Assembly: GCA_017307785.1 (NCBI GenBank)
Contig: JAFKGI010000040.1
Location: 1-64,000 of the forward strand
DNA from: Vulcanimicrobiota bacterium
GTDB lineage: Bacteria; Vulcanimicrobiota; Xenobia; Xenobiales; JADMJV01
Length of the DNA stretch: 64,000 bases
Reading direction: 5' to 3'
Shown: piece after piece, positions 43,258 through 51,359 of the stretch
Position numbering within the stretch: position 1 is the first letter of the stretch
Layout: the number at the start of each line of letters is the position of its first letter
Made by a program: the position numbers and the translations under genes
Notes under the pieces: model-generated
Database searches by the model: none
Told to the model about the DNA's origin: nothing
The model's input: only the letters and a program-made list of their open reading frames with translations

Positions 43258-45429
43258 ATGAATACATCCCGTCGGCTCGTGGCGAGCGCGTTGACTTTCG
43301 GCCTCGGCCTTACTTTCTGGGGCTGTAGTACCGACACCATTACGGACCAACCGGTTCCCAATCCAGGCAGCATCCTGATTCCCTCGAACAATGCCCCTGG
43401 CACGGTGTCCCCCCTGTTTGACCCCACCTCGGGCAGCCCGGCCACCATTCCGTTGCCCAACGATCTGTTGCGCGACACCGGCGCGACCACCCCGGCCAAC
43501 AAAGGCCTGGTCAACCAGTTCCCCAACGTAGCTCCTTTGAATGCCGAGCCCTTCAACTCGCTGCGCACCATGCGCGGCTTCTCGACCGCCGGCAACATCC
43601 TGATTCCTTTCACCGGTCAGATCGAGCCCGCCTCGGTCAACTCCGGCTCGGTGCTGCTGGTCGAAGGACCCTCCTCCACCGCCGCCGACGCCGACACCGG
43701 TGCCGGCACCAATGCCACCGTGCAGTGCAACGTCAGTGTGGTCAACGGCCAGGGCACCGGCTCGACGGGCAACTCCACCATCGTGCTGCAGCCGGTCCTG
43801 CCTCTGAAGCCGGCCACCAACTACTACGTAGTGGTCACCAACGGCATCCAGAGCAACGGAATCCACATCACTTCCAACAACATCACCACCGTCACCAAGC
43901 TGCGCGATCCGCTGATCACTCCCGCCGGCAACAACATCTTCCCGGTGCCGGACACCTCCGCCCAGGCTCTCGAGCCGCTGCGCGCCTTCTACCAGAACCT
44001 GTGGACCCGCGCCGAGGCCATCACCGGCCGCGACCGCAACGAAATTCCGCTGGTCTTCCGTTTTGGCACCCAGCCGCTGTTCGTGCAGCTGCGCACCATC
44101 CGTGGGTTCGTAGCAACTCAGGCTGCCCGCCCGCTGCTGGGTAAAACCACCGTGGCCGCCAACAACGCGGCTGTAAACCTGTTCTATGCTGCGAATCCCG
44201 CTTTGGCCGGTGCTCCTCGCGATAAAATCGGCGCGATTTACGCCGCCGCATACACAGCGGACAACTACATCTCCACCACCACCAACCCCACCGCCGTTCC
44301 CGGTCTACCTGCAGGCGCTCCGATCGGTAACTTCGGTGGCACGGGCGTCCCCGGTGACCTGGCTTCGGTCGTCAATCAGAAGAACAAGCCGATGTATGTA
44401 ATCGCGCCCATCGGGGCGAGTGCTGCTTCGCCGGTGGTGATTTTCCAACACGGCATTACCCGCACTAAGGACGACGTGTTCGCGATCGCAAACACTTTCT
44501 GCAACGCCGGTTACGTCGTAGTTGCGACCGACCTGGTGGTGCACGGGTCCGACACTCCGGTCACGGTTCCCGCCACCACCACCGGGCAGCTGTTCATCAA
44601 TCTGGCTTTCCTGCGCAACTCGCGCGACAACATCCGCCAGTCGATTGTCAACCTTTACTGGCTGACCAAGGTCATCAAAGATGGCGGTCTGGACTTCGAC
44701 GGAGTGGCCGGCTCGGACTTCTCCACCAACAACCCCGCCTATGTGGGCATGTCGCTCGGAGCCATCGTAGGCACCGGCTACACCTCCACCGAGTGGAACA
44801 ACCAGACGGCCGTCTTGAACGTGGCCGGTGGACGCATCTCGACCCTGTTGCTCAACTCGGCGCAGATCAGTCCCCAGATTCTGGCCGGATTGGCCGGTAA
44901 CGGCGTGACCCCCGGAACGGCGGCCTTCACGCAGTTCTTCTTGATTGCGCAGACCGTGGTCGACGACGCCGACCCGTTTAACTACGCCGCCCCGGCTCTG
45001 ACCGGAGCCCTCAAGGTTCCGGCCGGCGCCACCACCGCTTCGCGAGTGCTGCAGCAGGAAGTCATCAACGATCAGGTGGTTCCGAACGTAGCCTCGCGCG
45101 ACCTGGCTCGCGCCTTCGCGCAGGTTCCAGGCTTCAACCACATCCAACCGGTTGTGGAAGCAGTCTCCGGCGTGCCGCAGGCGGCCACTACCGACAACCC
45201 CTTGACCGCCTATGCAGGCTCGGGATTCTTCCAGTTTCCGAACTCGCAGCACGGCGTGCTGCTCGACCCCACCCAGGGCCGGACTTTCGCCGTCCAGTTC
45301 CAGGTGGCCAACTACCTGGCCACGGCAGTCCTCTTCCCGGTGCCGAAGATCATCAACCCGTTCGTCATGTTCCCCAACACGAAGATCGAGTATCTCTTCG
45401 ACACCACCTTCGGACCCTTCCAGCCCTAA
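43258..45429 (+). CDS. Lipoprotein with Ig-like and alpha/beta-hydrolase domains (Pla-1/cef lipase-like)
   Basis: The 723-residue protein has a lipoprotein signal (hydrophobic stretch ending TFWGC, Cys23), an Ig-like/SbsA domain (about 60-210: FNSLRTMRGFSTAGNILIPF, FTGQIEPASVNSGSV) and a C-terminal alpha/beta hydrolase. The hydrolase has VVIFQHGITRTK as oxyanion loop, VVATDLVVHG, and nucleophile Ser499 in GMSLGA. It probably hydrolyses lipids or esters at the outer membrane or outside, like the VolA/Pla-1 family. AGGAG about 7 nt upstream. A strong intrinsic terminator follows, so it is a single-gene unit. Confidence 0.85.
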   Translation: MNTSRRLVASALTFGLGLTFWGCSTDTITDQPVPNPGSILIPSNNAPGTVSPLFDPTSGSPATIPLPNDLLRDTGATTPANKGLVNQFPNVAPLNAEPFNSLRTMRGFSTAGNILIPFTGQIEPASVNSGSVLLVEGPSSTAADADTGAGTNATVQCNVSVVNGQGTGSTGNSTIVLQPVLPLKPATNYYVVVTNGIQSNGIHITSNNITTVTKLRDPLITPAGNNIFPVPDTSAQALEPLRAFYQNLWTRAEAITGRDRNEIPLVFRFGTQPLFVQLRTIRGFVATQAARPLLGKTTVAANNAAVNLFYAANPALAGAPRDKIGAIYAAAYTADNYISTTTNPTAVPGLPAGAPIGNFGGTGVPGDLASVVNQKNKPMYVIAPIGASAASPVVIFQHGITRTKDDVFAIANTFCNAGYVVVATDLVVHGSDTPVTVPATTTGQLFINLAFLRNSRDNIRQSIVNLYWLTKVIKDGGLDFDGVAGSDFSTNNPAYVGMSLGAIVGTGYTSTEWNNQTAVLNVAGGRISTLLLNSAQISPQILAGLAGNGVTPGTAAFTQFFLIAQTVVDDADPFNYAAPALTGALKVPAGATTASRVLQQEVINDQVVPNVASRDLARAFAQVPGFNHIQPVVEAVSGVPQAATTDNPLTAYAGSGFFQFPNSQHGVLLDPTQGRTFAVQFQVANYLATAVLFPVPKIINPFVMFPNTKIEYLFDTTFGPFQP

Positions 45430-45447
45430 GCTCGAAGAGCCTGAAAC

Positions 45448-45481
45448 AAAAAAGAGCCCGGGTGACCGGGCTCTTTTTTTG
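45448..45481. terminator. Bidirectional intrinsic terminator
   Basis: AAAAAAGAGCCCGG-GTGA-CCGGGCTCTTTTTTT forms an 8 bp GC-rich stem extended by A-T pairs, with a T run on the plus strand and an A run on the other side. It serves the lipase-like gene and, on the minus strand, the 55-residue gene. Confidence 0.92.
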
Positions 45482-45649
45482 TTATCCCTCCGGGGTGATG
45501 GGATGTTGTAGTTCGCTCAGTTCCTTCTGAACGTGTTCGAGTCGATCTCGCTCGTCTTCGCTCAGGGGGTCCTGGGGCGTCCAAAATCCCTCGGAGAGGT
45601 TCTCGGCAAATTCTTGCTCAAACTTCTTGGCTTTTTCAAAGGCTGACAT
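45482..45649 (-). CDS. Small acidic helical protein, 55 aa
   Basis: The minus strand carries an ATG frame of 55 codons with a near-perfect ribosome site, AGGAGGTG, 8 nt upstream. The product (starting MSAFEKAKKFEQEFAENLSE) is acidic, amphipathic-helical, and ends HPITPEG. The stop lies directly at the bidirectional terminator. It has no signal peptide. The good ribosome site and clean flanks make it a convincing small gene of unknown function. Confidence 0.75.
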   Translation of the reverse strand: MSAFEKAKKFEQEFAENLSEGFWTPQDPLSEDERDRLEHVQKELSELQHPITPEG

Positions 45650-45826
45650 AGGTTTCGCACCTCCTGAGCCCTATTGTGGCACCGCCTTAGAGTCGTTCCC
45701 AGCAATTTCGATCCACCCGCTTGGTGATCACGGTACTTGGCCAAAGTGAGACCAAAGGCGCTATCCAGGAACCTGAAAGAATGAACCCCCGTTTGTCTGG
45801 GGAAGAGCCTGCACAGGAGCGTGACC

Positions 45827-46228
45827 ATGAAAATCTACCCTTACCTCTTTGCCGCCGCCCTCTGGGGATGCAGCCAGACCCCCGCCACCAGCGGCAGCGA
45901 GACGCCGTCGACTGCGATCAGCACGAGCGCCAGCGCCACGCCCACCCCCGGTGGGCGGGGAGAGCGGGGCGCACGCTTCCGCAAGATGATGGAGGAAATG
46001 GACACCGACCACGACGGCAAACTTTCCGATGCGGAAAAAGAAGCCGGCTTCGACAAACGCTTAAAGGAAAGCGACCGCTTCCGGGAGCGCATCGACGAAG
46101 ACGGCGATGGCAAGATCTCGGCCGAAGAACGCAAAGCCGGACTGGCCAACTTTATGAAACGGCGCGGACGACGTCCCCCTCGGGATGGCGCATCGCCTGC
46201 ACCATCTGACTCAGGAACTCCCGAGTAA
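45827..46228 (+). CDS. EF-hand lipoprotein, 133 aa
   Basis: The ATG at 45827 (AGGAG 7 nt upstream) starts a lipoprotein signal with LWGC at Cys15. After a Ser/Thr/Pro linker come two canonical EF-hand loops, DTDHDGKLSDAE (59-70) and DEDGDGKISAEE (90-101), each flanked by charged helices. It should bind Ca2+ outside the cell or in the periplasm. The C-terminal ~25 residues are Arg/Pro-rich and lie antisense over the last 77 nt of trpA, which suggests the stop drifted into the neighbour. Confidence 0.8.
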   Translation: MKIYPYLFAAALWGCSQTPATSGSETPSTAISTSASATPTPGGRGERGARFRKMMEEMDTDHDGKLSDAEKEAGFDKRLKESDRFRERIDEDGDGKISAEERKAGLANFMKRRGRRPPRDGASPAPSDSGTPE

Positions 46229-46946
46229 CCTCACCAGCCCGTTCCGGCGCTGCCTCTCCGATAGCGCGCAGCAGCGCGCTACCCACGATCACGCCGGCAC
46301 CCTGGGCCGCCACCGAGGCGGCCTGGGCCGGAGTGGAGATACCGAATCCCACCATCACCGGCAACTCGGCGCTTTTCTTTACCCGCCGCACCTGATCCAT
46401 CAGGTCCTCGGGCAGTTCCTGGCGAGCCCCGGTGACTCCACGCAGCGACACCAGATAGACGAAACCGCGGCTGCGTCGCACAATTTCCTCTACCCGATCG
46501 TCGGGGGTGGTCGGCGCCACCAGATAAATGAGGTCTAAGCCGGCGGCCGTGGCCGCCTTCTCCATGGGCTCACCCTCCTCCAAGGTCAGGTCGGGCACGA
46601 TCAGACCCCGGCAACCGGCTTGGGCCAGTTCCTGGCAGGCGCGCTCCAACCCGAGCGCATAAAGGGGATTGCAGTAGGTCATGGCAATGGCCGGAATCCC
46701 GCTCTTCTGAACCGCCAGCCCGGTTAAGCGCAGGGCTTCTCGCCAGTTGACGCCGGCCTCCAGCGCTTGACTGGAGGTTCGCTGAATGACCGGGCCGTCG
46801 GCCACCGGGTCGGTGAAGGGGATGCCCACCTCAAAGGCCGGACAACCGCTCTCGGCGGCCGCCTGAACGCTGGCCACAAAGCTCTCGGGACTGGGCCAAC
46901 CGGCCGTAAAATAGGGCAACAAGCTCGCAGAATTCAGTTCCAACAT
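46152..46946 (-). CDS. trpA: Tryptophan synthase alpha subunit
   Basis: The 264-residue TIM barrel has catalytic Glu39 (FEVGIPFTDP) and Asp50 (ADGPVIQ), the VPDLTLEE loop and GFGIS phosphate-binding region. It converts indole-3-glycerol phosphate to indole for TrpB. Its start overlaps the trpB stop by 1 nt (TGATG). Length is normal. The EF-hand gene overlaps its 3' end by 77 nt on the other strand. Confidence 0.96.
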   Translation of the reverse strand: MLELNSASLLPYFTAGWPSPESFVASVQAAAESGCPAFEVGIPFTDPVADGPVIQRTSSQALEAGVNWREALRLTGLAVQKSGIPAIAMTYCNPLYALGLERACQELAQAGCRGLIVPDLTLEEGEPMEKAATAAGLDLIYLVAPTTPDDRVEEIVRRSRGFVYLVSLRGVTGARQELPEDLMDQVRRVKKSAELPVMVGFGISTPAQAASVAAQGAGVIVGSALLRAIGEAAPERAGEVTREFLSQMVQAMRHPEGDVVRAVS

Positions 46947-48145
46947 CAGGCCAGACCTCGCAAACGCAGTACTTCCTGGACATCCTTATCGCCACGCCCG
47001 GAGAGGCAGAGAACCCACGGGCCCTCCGAAGATCGCCCCTTGCCCTCGCGCAGATACCAGGCCAGCGCGTGGGAACTCTCCAGAGCCGGCACGATGCCCT
47101 CCAATCGACAGAGACTCTCGAAGGCATCCAACGCTTCATGGTCCGAGACACTGTGATACTCGACCCGTCCGGAGCTGGCCCAAGAGCTATGCTCCGGTCC
47201 CACCCCCGGGTAATCCAGTCCCGCCGAAATCGAGTGGGTGTCGCTGACCTGCCCGAATTCATCCTGCAACAAGTAAGTCAGGGCTCCGTGCAACACTCCC
47301 GGTTTGCCGCGACCCAGCGAGGCGCAATGCTGACCGGTCTCAAAACCGTGGCCCCCCGCCTCCACGCCCACCAGGCTGACTTCGGAGTGGGGAACGAAAC
47401 GAGCGAAGGCACCAGCGGCATTGGAACCACCACCGACACAGGCGATGACTTTCTGGGGCCAGATTTCGGCCGCGATCTCGTGCCCGATGACCGCCTGAAA
47501 ATCCCGAACCATCCAGGGGTAGGGGTGAGGACCGACCACCGACCCCAGGATGTAGTGGGCTTCATCCACCTGACCCACCCAGGCCCGCAAGGCCTCATTG
47601 GTGGCGTCTTTCAAGGTGCGAGAGCCCGACTCCACCGAAACCACTTCGGCTCCCAGCAGACGCATGCGGCTGACGTTCAACGCCTGCCGGCGCACGTCTT
47701 CGGCGCCCATATAAACCCGGCACTTCATATCCAACAGGGCACAGACGGTGGCGGTGGCCACTCCGTGCTGACCGGCCCCGGTTTCCGCCAGAATGGTCCG
47801 CTTCCCCAGCCGGCGGGCCAGCAGAGCCTGACCCAGGCAGTTGTTGATCTTGTGGCTGCCCGTATGGTTCAGGTCTTCGCGCTTGAGCCAGAGCTCAGGG
47901 CCTTGGACCGATTCCTGTAAGCGGCGAGCCCGATAAAGGGGAGTGGGGCGCCCCGAGTAGCTGCGCATCAGCTCGGCCAGCTCTTTCCAGAAACTCTCGT
48001 CCTGACGCAGAGCCTGGTAGTGTTCGGCCAGTTGCTGCAGGGCCAACACCAGCGTCTCGGGCACGAAACGCCCGCCAAAATCGCCGTAGCGACCGCGGGC
48101 ATCGGGTTCTTGTAGGGGGGCGGGGGCCGCCGGCACTTCGTTCAA
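46946..48145 (-). CDS. trpB: Tryptophan synthase beta subunit
   Basis: The 399-residue PLP enzyme has Lys99 in HTGSHKINN, GGRFVPETL at the N-terminus and the Gly-rich phosphate cup VGGGSNA. It condenses indole with serine. The start is TTG with GAGGAG 6 nt upstream. It follows the secreted-protein gene by 10 nt and is followed by trpA. Other trp genes (E, D, C, F) are not here, so this is a split pathway. Confidence 0.96.
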   Translation of the reverse strand: MNEVPAAPAPLQEPDARGRYGDFGGRFVPETLVLALQQLAEHYQALRQDESFWKELAELMRSYSGRPTPLYRARRLQESVQGPELWLKREDLNHTGSHKINNCLGQALLARRLGKRTILAETGAGQHGVATATVCALLDMKCRVYMGAEDVRRQALNVSRMRLLGAEVVSVESGSRTLKDATNEALRAWVGQVDEAHYILGSVVGPHPYPWMVRDFQAVIGHEIAAEIWPQKVIACVGGGSNAAGAFARFVPHSEVSLVGVEAGGHGFETGQHCASLGRGKPGVLHGALTYLLQDEFGQVSDTHSISAGLDYPGVGPEHSSWASSGRVEYHSVSDHEALDAFESLCRLEGIVPALESSHALAWYLREGKGRSSEGPWVLCLSGRGDKDVQEVLRLRGLA

Positions 48146-48155
48146 ATCGTTCTCC

Positions 48156-49013
48156 TCAGTTCCAGCGACGAAAGCTGGAAAAAAATCGTTGGGCGCTATT
48201 GGAATCCACCTCAGCGGCGGTCAACCAGAGCAACTGATCGGGCTTGAGCCAGAGAATTCGATGATGAATGCTTCCTCCTTGCGGCGAGCGCACGGTGAAT
48301 TGCTGCATCGGCAGTCCCTCGACCACGTAACTGCGTTGTCCCACCAGCGGGCCTTGCTCCTGCACTTCTTTCTGGATGGCCACCAGCTGCTCCGCCTGAG
48401 TGCCAGGTCGCTGCAGTTGTCGGGCCCTGTACAGGGTATTTCCCTGCTGCAAAGAGAGATCGTCGGGCGTTCCGCCCGGAGCCGCCGGAAAGACCACGCT
48501 CCAATTGGAGTCGGACGGACTGACCAGTTGTCCCTGAAAGCGAGCGGGCACCTGGAGGGCCGCGAAAAATTCCGCGCTGGGCGGAGCCTGGGTGGAAAAC
48601 GGAACCACTGCCAGCAGCAGATGGCGGCCATCCTCCAGGCGCAAAGCCTGGGCCTCGACCGCGCCCGAGTGCAGCACGCAGCCCGGCCGTCCCTGAACGG
48701 CCTGGAGGGTGAGTTCGACCGGCTTCTTCTCGGCCAGAAAGCCCACCACCGCGCCGGCCGTACGCCGCCAGCCCGCCTCGTCTTCGGCCGGCGTCCAACC
48801 TCCGTCATCAATGACCAAAAACAGACAGCGACGGAACTGGTCGAAGTAGGACCAGTTGCGCGACTTCCCCTTGATACGCAGCTCCGGCTCACCCGGCAAG
48901 GCCGCCGACCATTCACCGCGGCGGGCCACCAGCTGCACATTGAGTTGAAAGACCGGCTCGTCCTGAGCCCAAGCCAGTCCCAAGCACAGCAACCAGAGGA
49001 GAAAAACTTTCAC
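48156..49013 (-). CDS. Secreted hypothetical protein upstream of trpBA
   Basis: The GTG at 49013 begins a signal peptide (MKVFLLWLLCLGLAWAQ); the open frame upstream runs into a terminator. The mature ~268 residues are beta-rich with many Gln, Trp and Pro and no cysteine cluster. A PEDEA-like acidic turn and the SYFDQFRRCLFLVIDDGG strand are the only notable segments. It has no recognised domain. It shares a transcript with trpB (10 nt apart) yet is exported, which is unexpected. Confidence 0.65.
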   Translation of the reverse strand: MKVFLLWLLCLGLAWAQDEPVFQLNVQLVARRGEWSAALPGEPELRIKGKSRNWSYFDQFRRCLFLVIDDGGWTPAEDEAGWRRTAGAVVGFLAEKKPVELTLQAVQGRPGCVLHSGAVEAQALRLEDGRHLLLAVVPFSTQAPPSAEFFAALQVPARFQGQLVSPSDSNWSVVFPAAPGGTPDDLSLQQGNTLYRARQLQRPGTQAEQLVAIQKEVQEQGPLVGQRSYVVEGLPMQQFTVRSPQGGSIHHRILWLKPDQLLWLTAAEVDSNSAQRFFSSFRRWN

Positions 49014-49051
49014 TCTGGCGGCTTGGCCCGAGATCGGGGACTTCCTTCCCC

Positions 49052-49083
49052 AAAAAAAATAGGCCCTCCCCGGGGGGAAGGCC
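49052..49083 (-). terminator. Intrinsic terminator upstream of the secreted-protein/trpBA unit
   Basis: On the minus strand, GGCCTTCCCC pairs with GGGGAGGGCC (10 bp, one G-T) around a two-base loop, followed by TATTTTTTTT. It ends only about 38 nt before the GTG of the secreted-protein gene, so it either ends an RNA from the right or acts as an attenuator for the genes to the left. Confidence 0.85.
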
Positions 49084-49240
49084 ACTCTATGCTTTTCATT
49101 ACTGGAGAGCAGTTAGGACACGGACTACAGTGGGCGGTTCGTGCGAACCGCCCGGGGTTTCGCTGAAGTCATCTTACGTCTGGGAAGGCCCTTGGCAAAG
49201 GCGCAAACCGACATGAAAAGATGAACATTGTAAACAGTTC
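49052..49240 (-). ncRNA. Candidate structured RNA or attenuator leader
   Basis: A possible promoter (TTGGAT, 17 nt, TATCTG; plus-strand 49269-49274 and 49246-49251) would start an RNA near 49239 of about 188 nt ending at the intrinsic terminator. Inside, the long-range pairing CTTTTCAT/ATGAAAAG (49213-49220 with 49092-49099), an inner stem (49163-49170 with 49123-49130, one mismatch) and a perfect 10 bp hairpin (49132-49153) nest symmetrically. The region holds no real gene except a 19-codon Phe-rich frame (49169-49228). It could be a 6S-like or other small RNA, or a transcription attenuator for the genes below. I could not match it to T-box. Confidence 0.35.
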
Positions 49241-49293
49241 ACGACCAGATACTGCCGACCCGTTAACAATCCAACGGGGCGATTAAGGGGACT

Positions 49294-50283
49294 TTAACGG
49301 CTGAGGTCCCAGATGGCCTGGCCCAGCCCGTCCACCACCCGTGCCAGACGGCCAAAATCGAGCTTGTCGGGAAGGTCGCTGGGCCTGTGGTAATGGGGAT
49401 AGCGCATCGGTGCGGTGTCCGTCACCATCACGGCCGGAACGCCCACCTGCCAAAAAGACCAGTGGTCGGACCAGCCCACTCCCTCTACTTCCCCCGGCAA
49501 AGCGCCCCCCTCGCTCGGAAAAGAGGCGTGCTTGCGAAAGGCGCCCACACACCGTTGCACCAGCGGTCCTGACTTCAAATCGCCCACAAAGACGATGTAG
49601 TTGCCCTTGTCGGGATAGGCCAGGCCCAGCGGCGGCGGAAACTTTTGCGAACCCGGAGCCTCGCTGTAGTAACCCATGGTCTCCAGGCTCAGCATGCCCA
49701 CCATCTCGTCTCCACGCTTTTTGGCCATGCGGGCGTACTGCAGAGAGCCCATGCTTTCGTGCCAGAAGTGGGGCGGTTCTTCGTTGGCAAAGGCAACCAG
49801 GCGAATGGTGCACTTGGGCCGCTCTTTGAGGGTCTTGAAATAACGGGCCAGGGCCAGCAGCGAGGCCACTCCGCTGCCGTTGTCATTGGCCGCCGGACAG
49901 TTCTCGGCGCTATCGTAGTGCGCTCCCACCACCAGAACTCGGGAAGTCTGCCCCGGAATTTCGCACTCCAAATTGCTGAAGGTCTTGCCGGCGGCCACAA
50001 AGTCGTGACTGCGCACCCGATAACCGGCCAGCGTCAACTGCAGGCGAATCCAGTCGCGAGCGGCATTCAGCTTGGCAAAAGCGCGGACCGAATTGCGCTC
50101 GCCGATTTTGACGGCCAGGTGGGTGACGTCCGCCCGCAGCCGGGTGGCCAGTTGCCGCTGGTAGGCGGTCTCTCGAGGCAATGGACCGGAGAAGGACTTG
50201 CCCGGCATGTCCTTGCCCAGCAGCAGTCCGGGCTCGGCCAGCACCAGGCGGGTCAAGAGCAGGGAGAGAATGGCAAAACGCAT
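49294..50283 (-). CDS. Secreted M28-family zinc aminopeptidase
   Basis: The 329-residue protein has a signal peptide (MRFAILSLLLTRLVLAE) and the M28 two-zinc site: His122-x-Asp124 (GAHYDS), Asp134 (ANDNGSG), Glu168-Glu169 (NEE), Glu201 in LSLETMGYY and a late His (YPHYHRPSD). It likely removes N-terminal residues from peptides outside the cytoplasm. The Glu at 201 where many members have Asp is tolerated in subfamilies. No gene shares its transcript on the 5' side; it is divergent from the DAHP synthase gene. Confidence 0.9.
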   Translation of the reverse strand: MRFAILSLLLTRLVLAEPGLLLGKDMPGKSFSGPLPRETAYQRQLATRLRADVTHLAVKIGERNSVRAFAKLNAARDWIRLQLTLAGYRVRSHDFVAAGKTFSNLECEIPGQTSRVLVVGAHYDSAENCPAANDNGSGVASLLALARYFKTLKERPKCTIRLVAFANEEPPHFWHESMGSLQYARMAKKRGDEMVGMLSLETMGYYSEAPGSQKFPPPLGLAYPDKGNYIVFVGDLKSGPLVQRCVGAFRKHASFPSEGGALPGEVEGVGWSDHWSFWQVGVPAVMVTDTAPMRYPHYHRPSDLPDKLDFGRLARVVDGLGQAIWDLSR

Positions 50284-50339
50284 GCGGGCCGATTCGCCCG
50301 CGCCAGGAGAGCCTCCGCTTTTTGAGAAGCCCTGATCCT

Positions 50340-51359
50340 ATGTTAATTGTCGTCATGAAAGACCAGGCCTCCGTGAAGCAAATCGGCGGCGTTCTTCGAG
50401 AAATCGAATCTCAGGGTTTGACCCCCTTCCTCTCGCGAGGCAAAGACATCACCCAGGTGGGGTGCATGATCAAGGGTGACTCGGGTCAAATGGAGGAGAA
50501 ACTCCTCGGTCTTGACGGAGTAGAAAGAACTTTTGCTTCCAGCCGACCCTTCCGCCTGGCTTCCCGAGAATTCCACCCGGAGAACTCGGTGGTGCACGTG
50601 GGCGGAGTGCCGGTGGGCGGAGAAAAACTGGTGGTCATGGCCGGTCCCTGCGCGGTGGAAGGCCACGAACAGCTGCAGACGGTGGGCAAGCTGCTGACCG
50701 AGCTGGGCGTGCCCATGATTCGCGGAGGCGCTTTCAAACCACGTTCCTCCCCCTACAGCTTTCAGGGGTTGGGCGAACAGGGCCTGGAATTGCTCCACGA
50801 AGTGCGCAACCGCACCGGCCTCAAAGTGGTCACCGAGTGCCTCAAGCCCTCCGACGTCGAGTTGGTGGGACGCTACGCCGACCTGATCCAGGTGGGAGCG
50901 CGCAACATGCAAAACTTCGCCCTGCTGCAGGAATTGGGCCGCTGCCGCGTGCCCGTTCTGCTCAAGCGCGGCATGATGAACAGCCTGGAAGAGTTCCTGA
51001 TGTCGGCCGAATACATTTTGGCCAACGGCAATCAGCAGGTCATCATGTGCGAGCGCGGCATCCGCACCTTCGAGACCATGACCCGCAACACGCTGGACAT
51101 CAGCGCCGTGCCGGTGCTGCGCCGTCTCACCCACCTGCCCATCATCATCGACCCTTCCCACGCGGCGGGAGACCGAGAACTGGTGCCGGCCCTCTCGCTG
51201 GCGGCGGTGGCGGCCGGGGCGGACGGGCTGATCATCGAAATCCATCCGGAGCCGGACAAAGCCTGGTCGGACGGGCCGCAGTGCCTGAACTTCCCGGGAT
51301 TCCGTGCGCTGATGGGTCAGCTCCAAGCGGTGGCGCAGGCGGTGGGTCGCACCCTCTAA
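50340..51359 (+). CDS. aroF: 3-deoxy-7-phosphoheptulonate (DAHP) synthase, AroF type Ib
   Basis: The ATG at 50340 gives 339 residues starting with the ferredoxin-like regulatory domain (MLIVVMKDQASVKQIGGVL) seen in Thermotoga-type enzymes, then the catalytic TIM barrel with AGPCAVEG, RGGAFKPRSSPYSFQG, GARNMQN and DPSHAAG. It makes the first shikimate-pathway intermediate and is normally feedback-inhibited by Tyr or Phe through the N domain. It is close to trpBA (same pathway) though divergent from M28. Its stop overlaps the start of the Trp-rich gene. Confidence 0.95.
   Translation: MLIVVMKDQASVKQIGGVLREIESQGLTPFLSRGKDITQVGCMIKGDSGQMEEKLLGLDGVERTFASSRPFRLASREFHPENSVVHVGGVPVGGEKLVVMAGPCAVEGHEQLQTVGKLLTELGVPMIRGGAFKPRSSPYSFQGLGEQGLELLHEVRNRTGLKVVTECLKPSDVELVGRYADLIQVGARNMQNFALLQELGRCRVPVLLKRGMMNSLEEFLMSAEYILANGNQQVIMCERGIRTFETMTRNTLDISAVPVLRRLTHLPIIIDPSHAAGDRELVPALSLAAVAAGADGLIIEIHPEPDKAWSDGPQCLNFPGFRALMGQLQAVAQAVGRTL

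Noticed and set aside
43189..43328. Cys-rich frame (MAKNGCRLCHGRGC) across the lipase start
   Set aside because: It overlaps the lipase signal peptide in another frame and lacks a ribosome site; likely chance.
49052..49240. T-box riboswitch before the trpBA unit
   Set aside because: The conserved T-box sequence (AGGGTGGNACCGCG-like) and specifier layout were not found; the GGGCGGTTCG hairpin is self-complementary instead.
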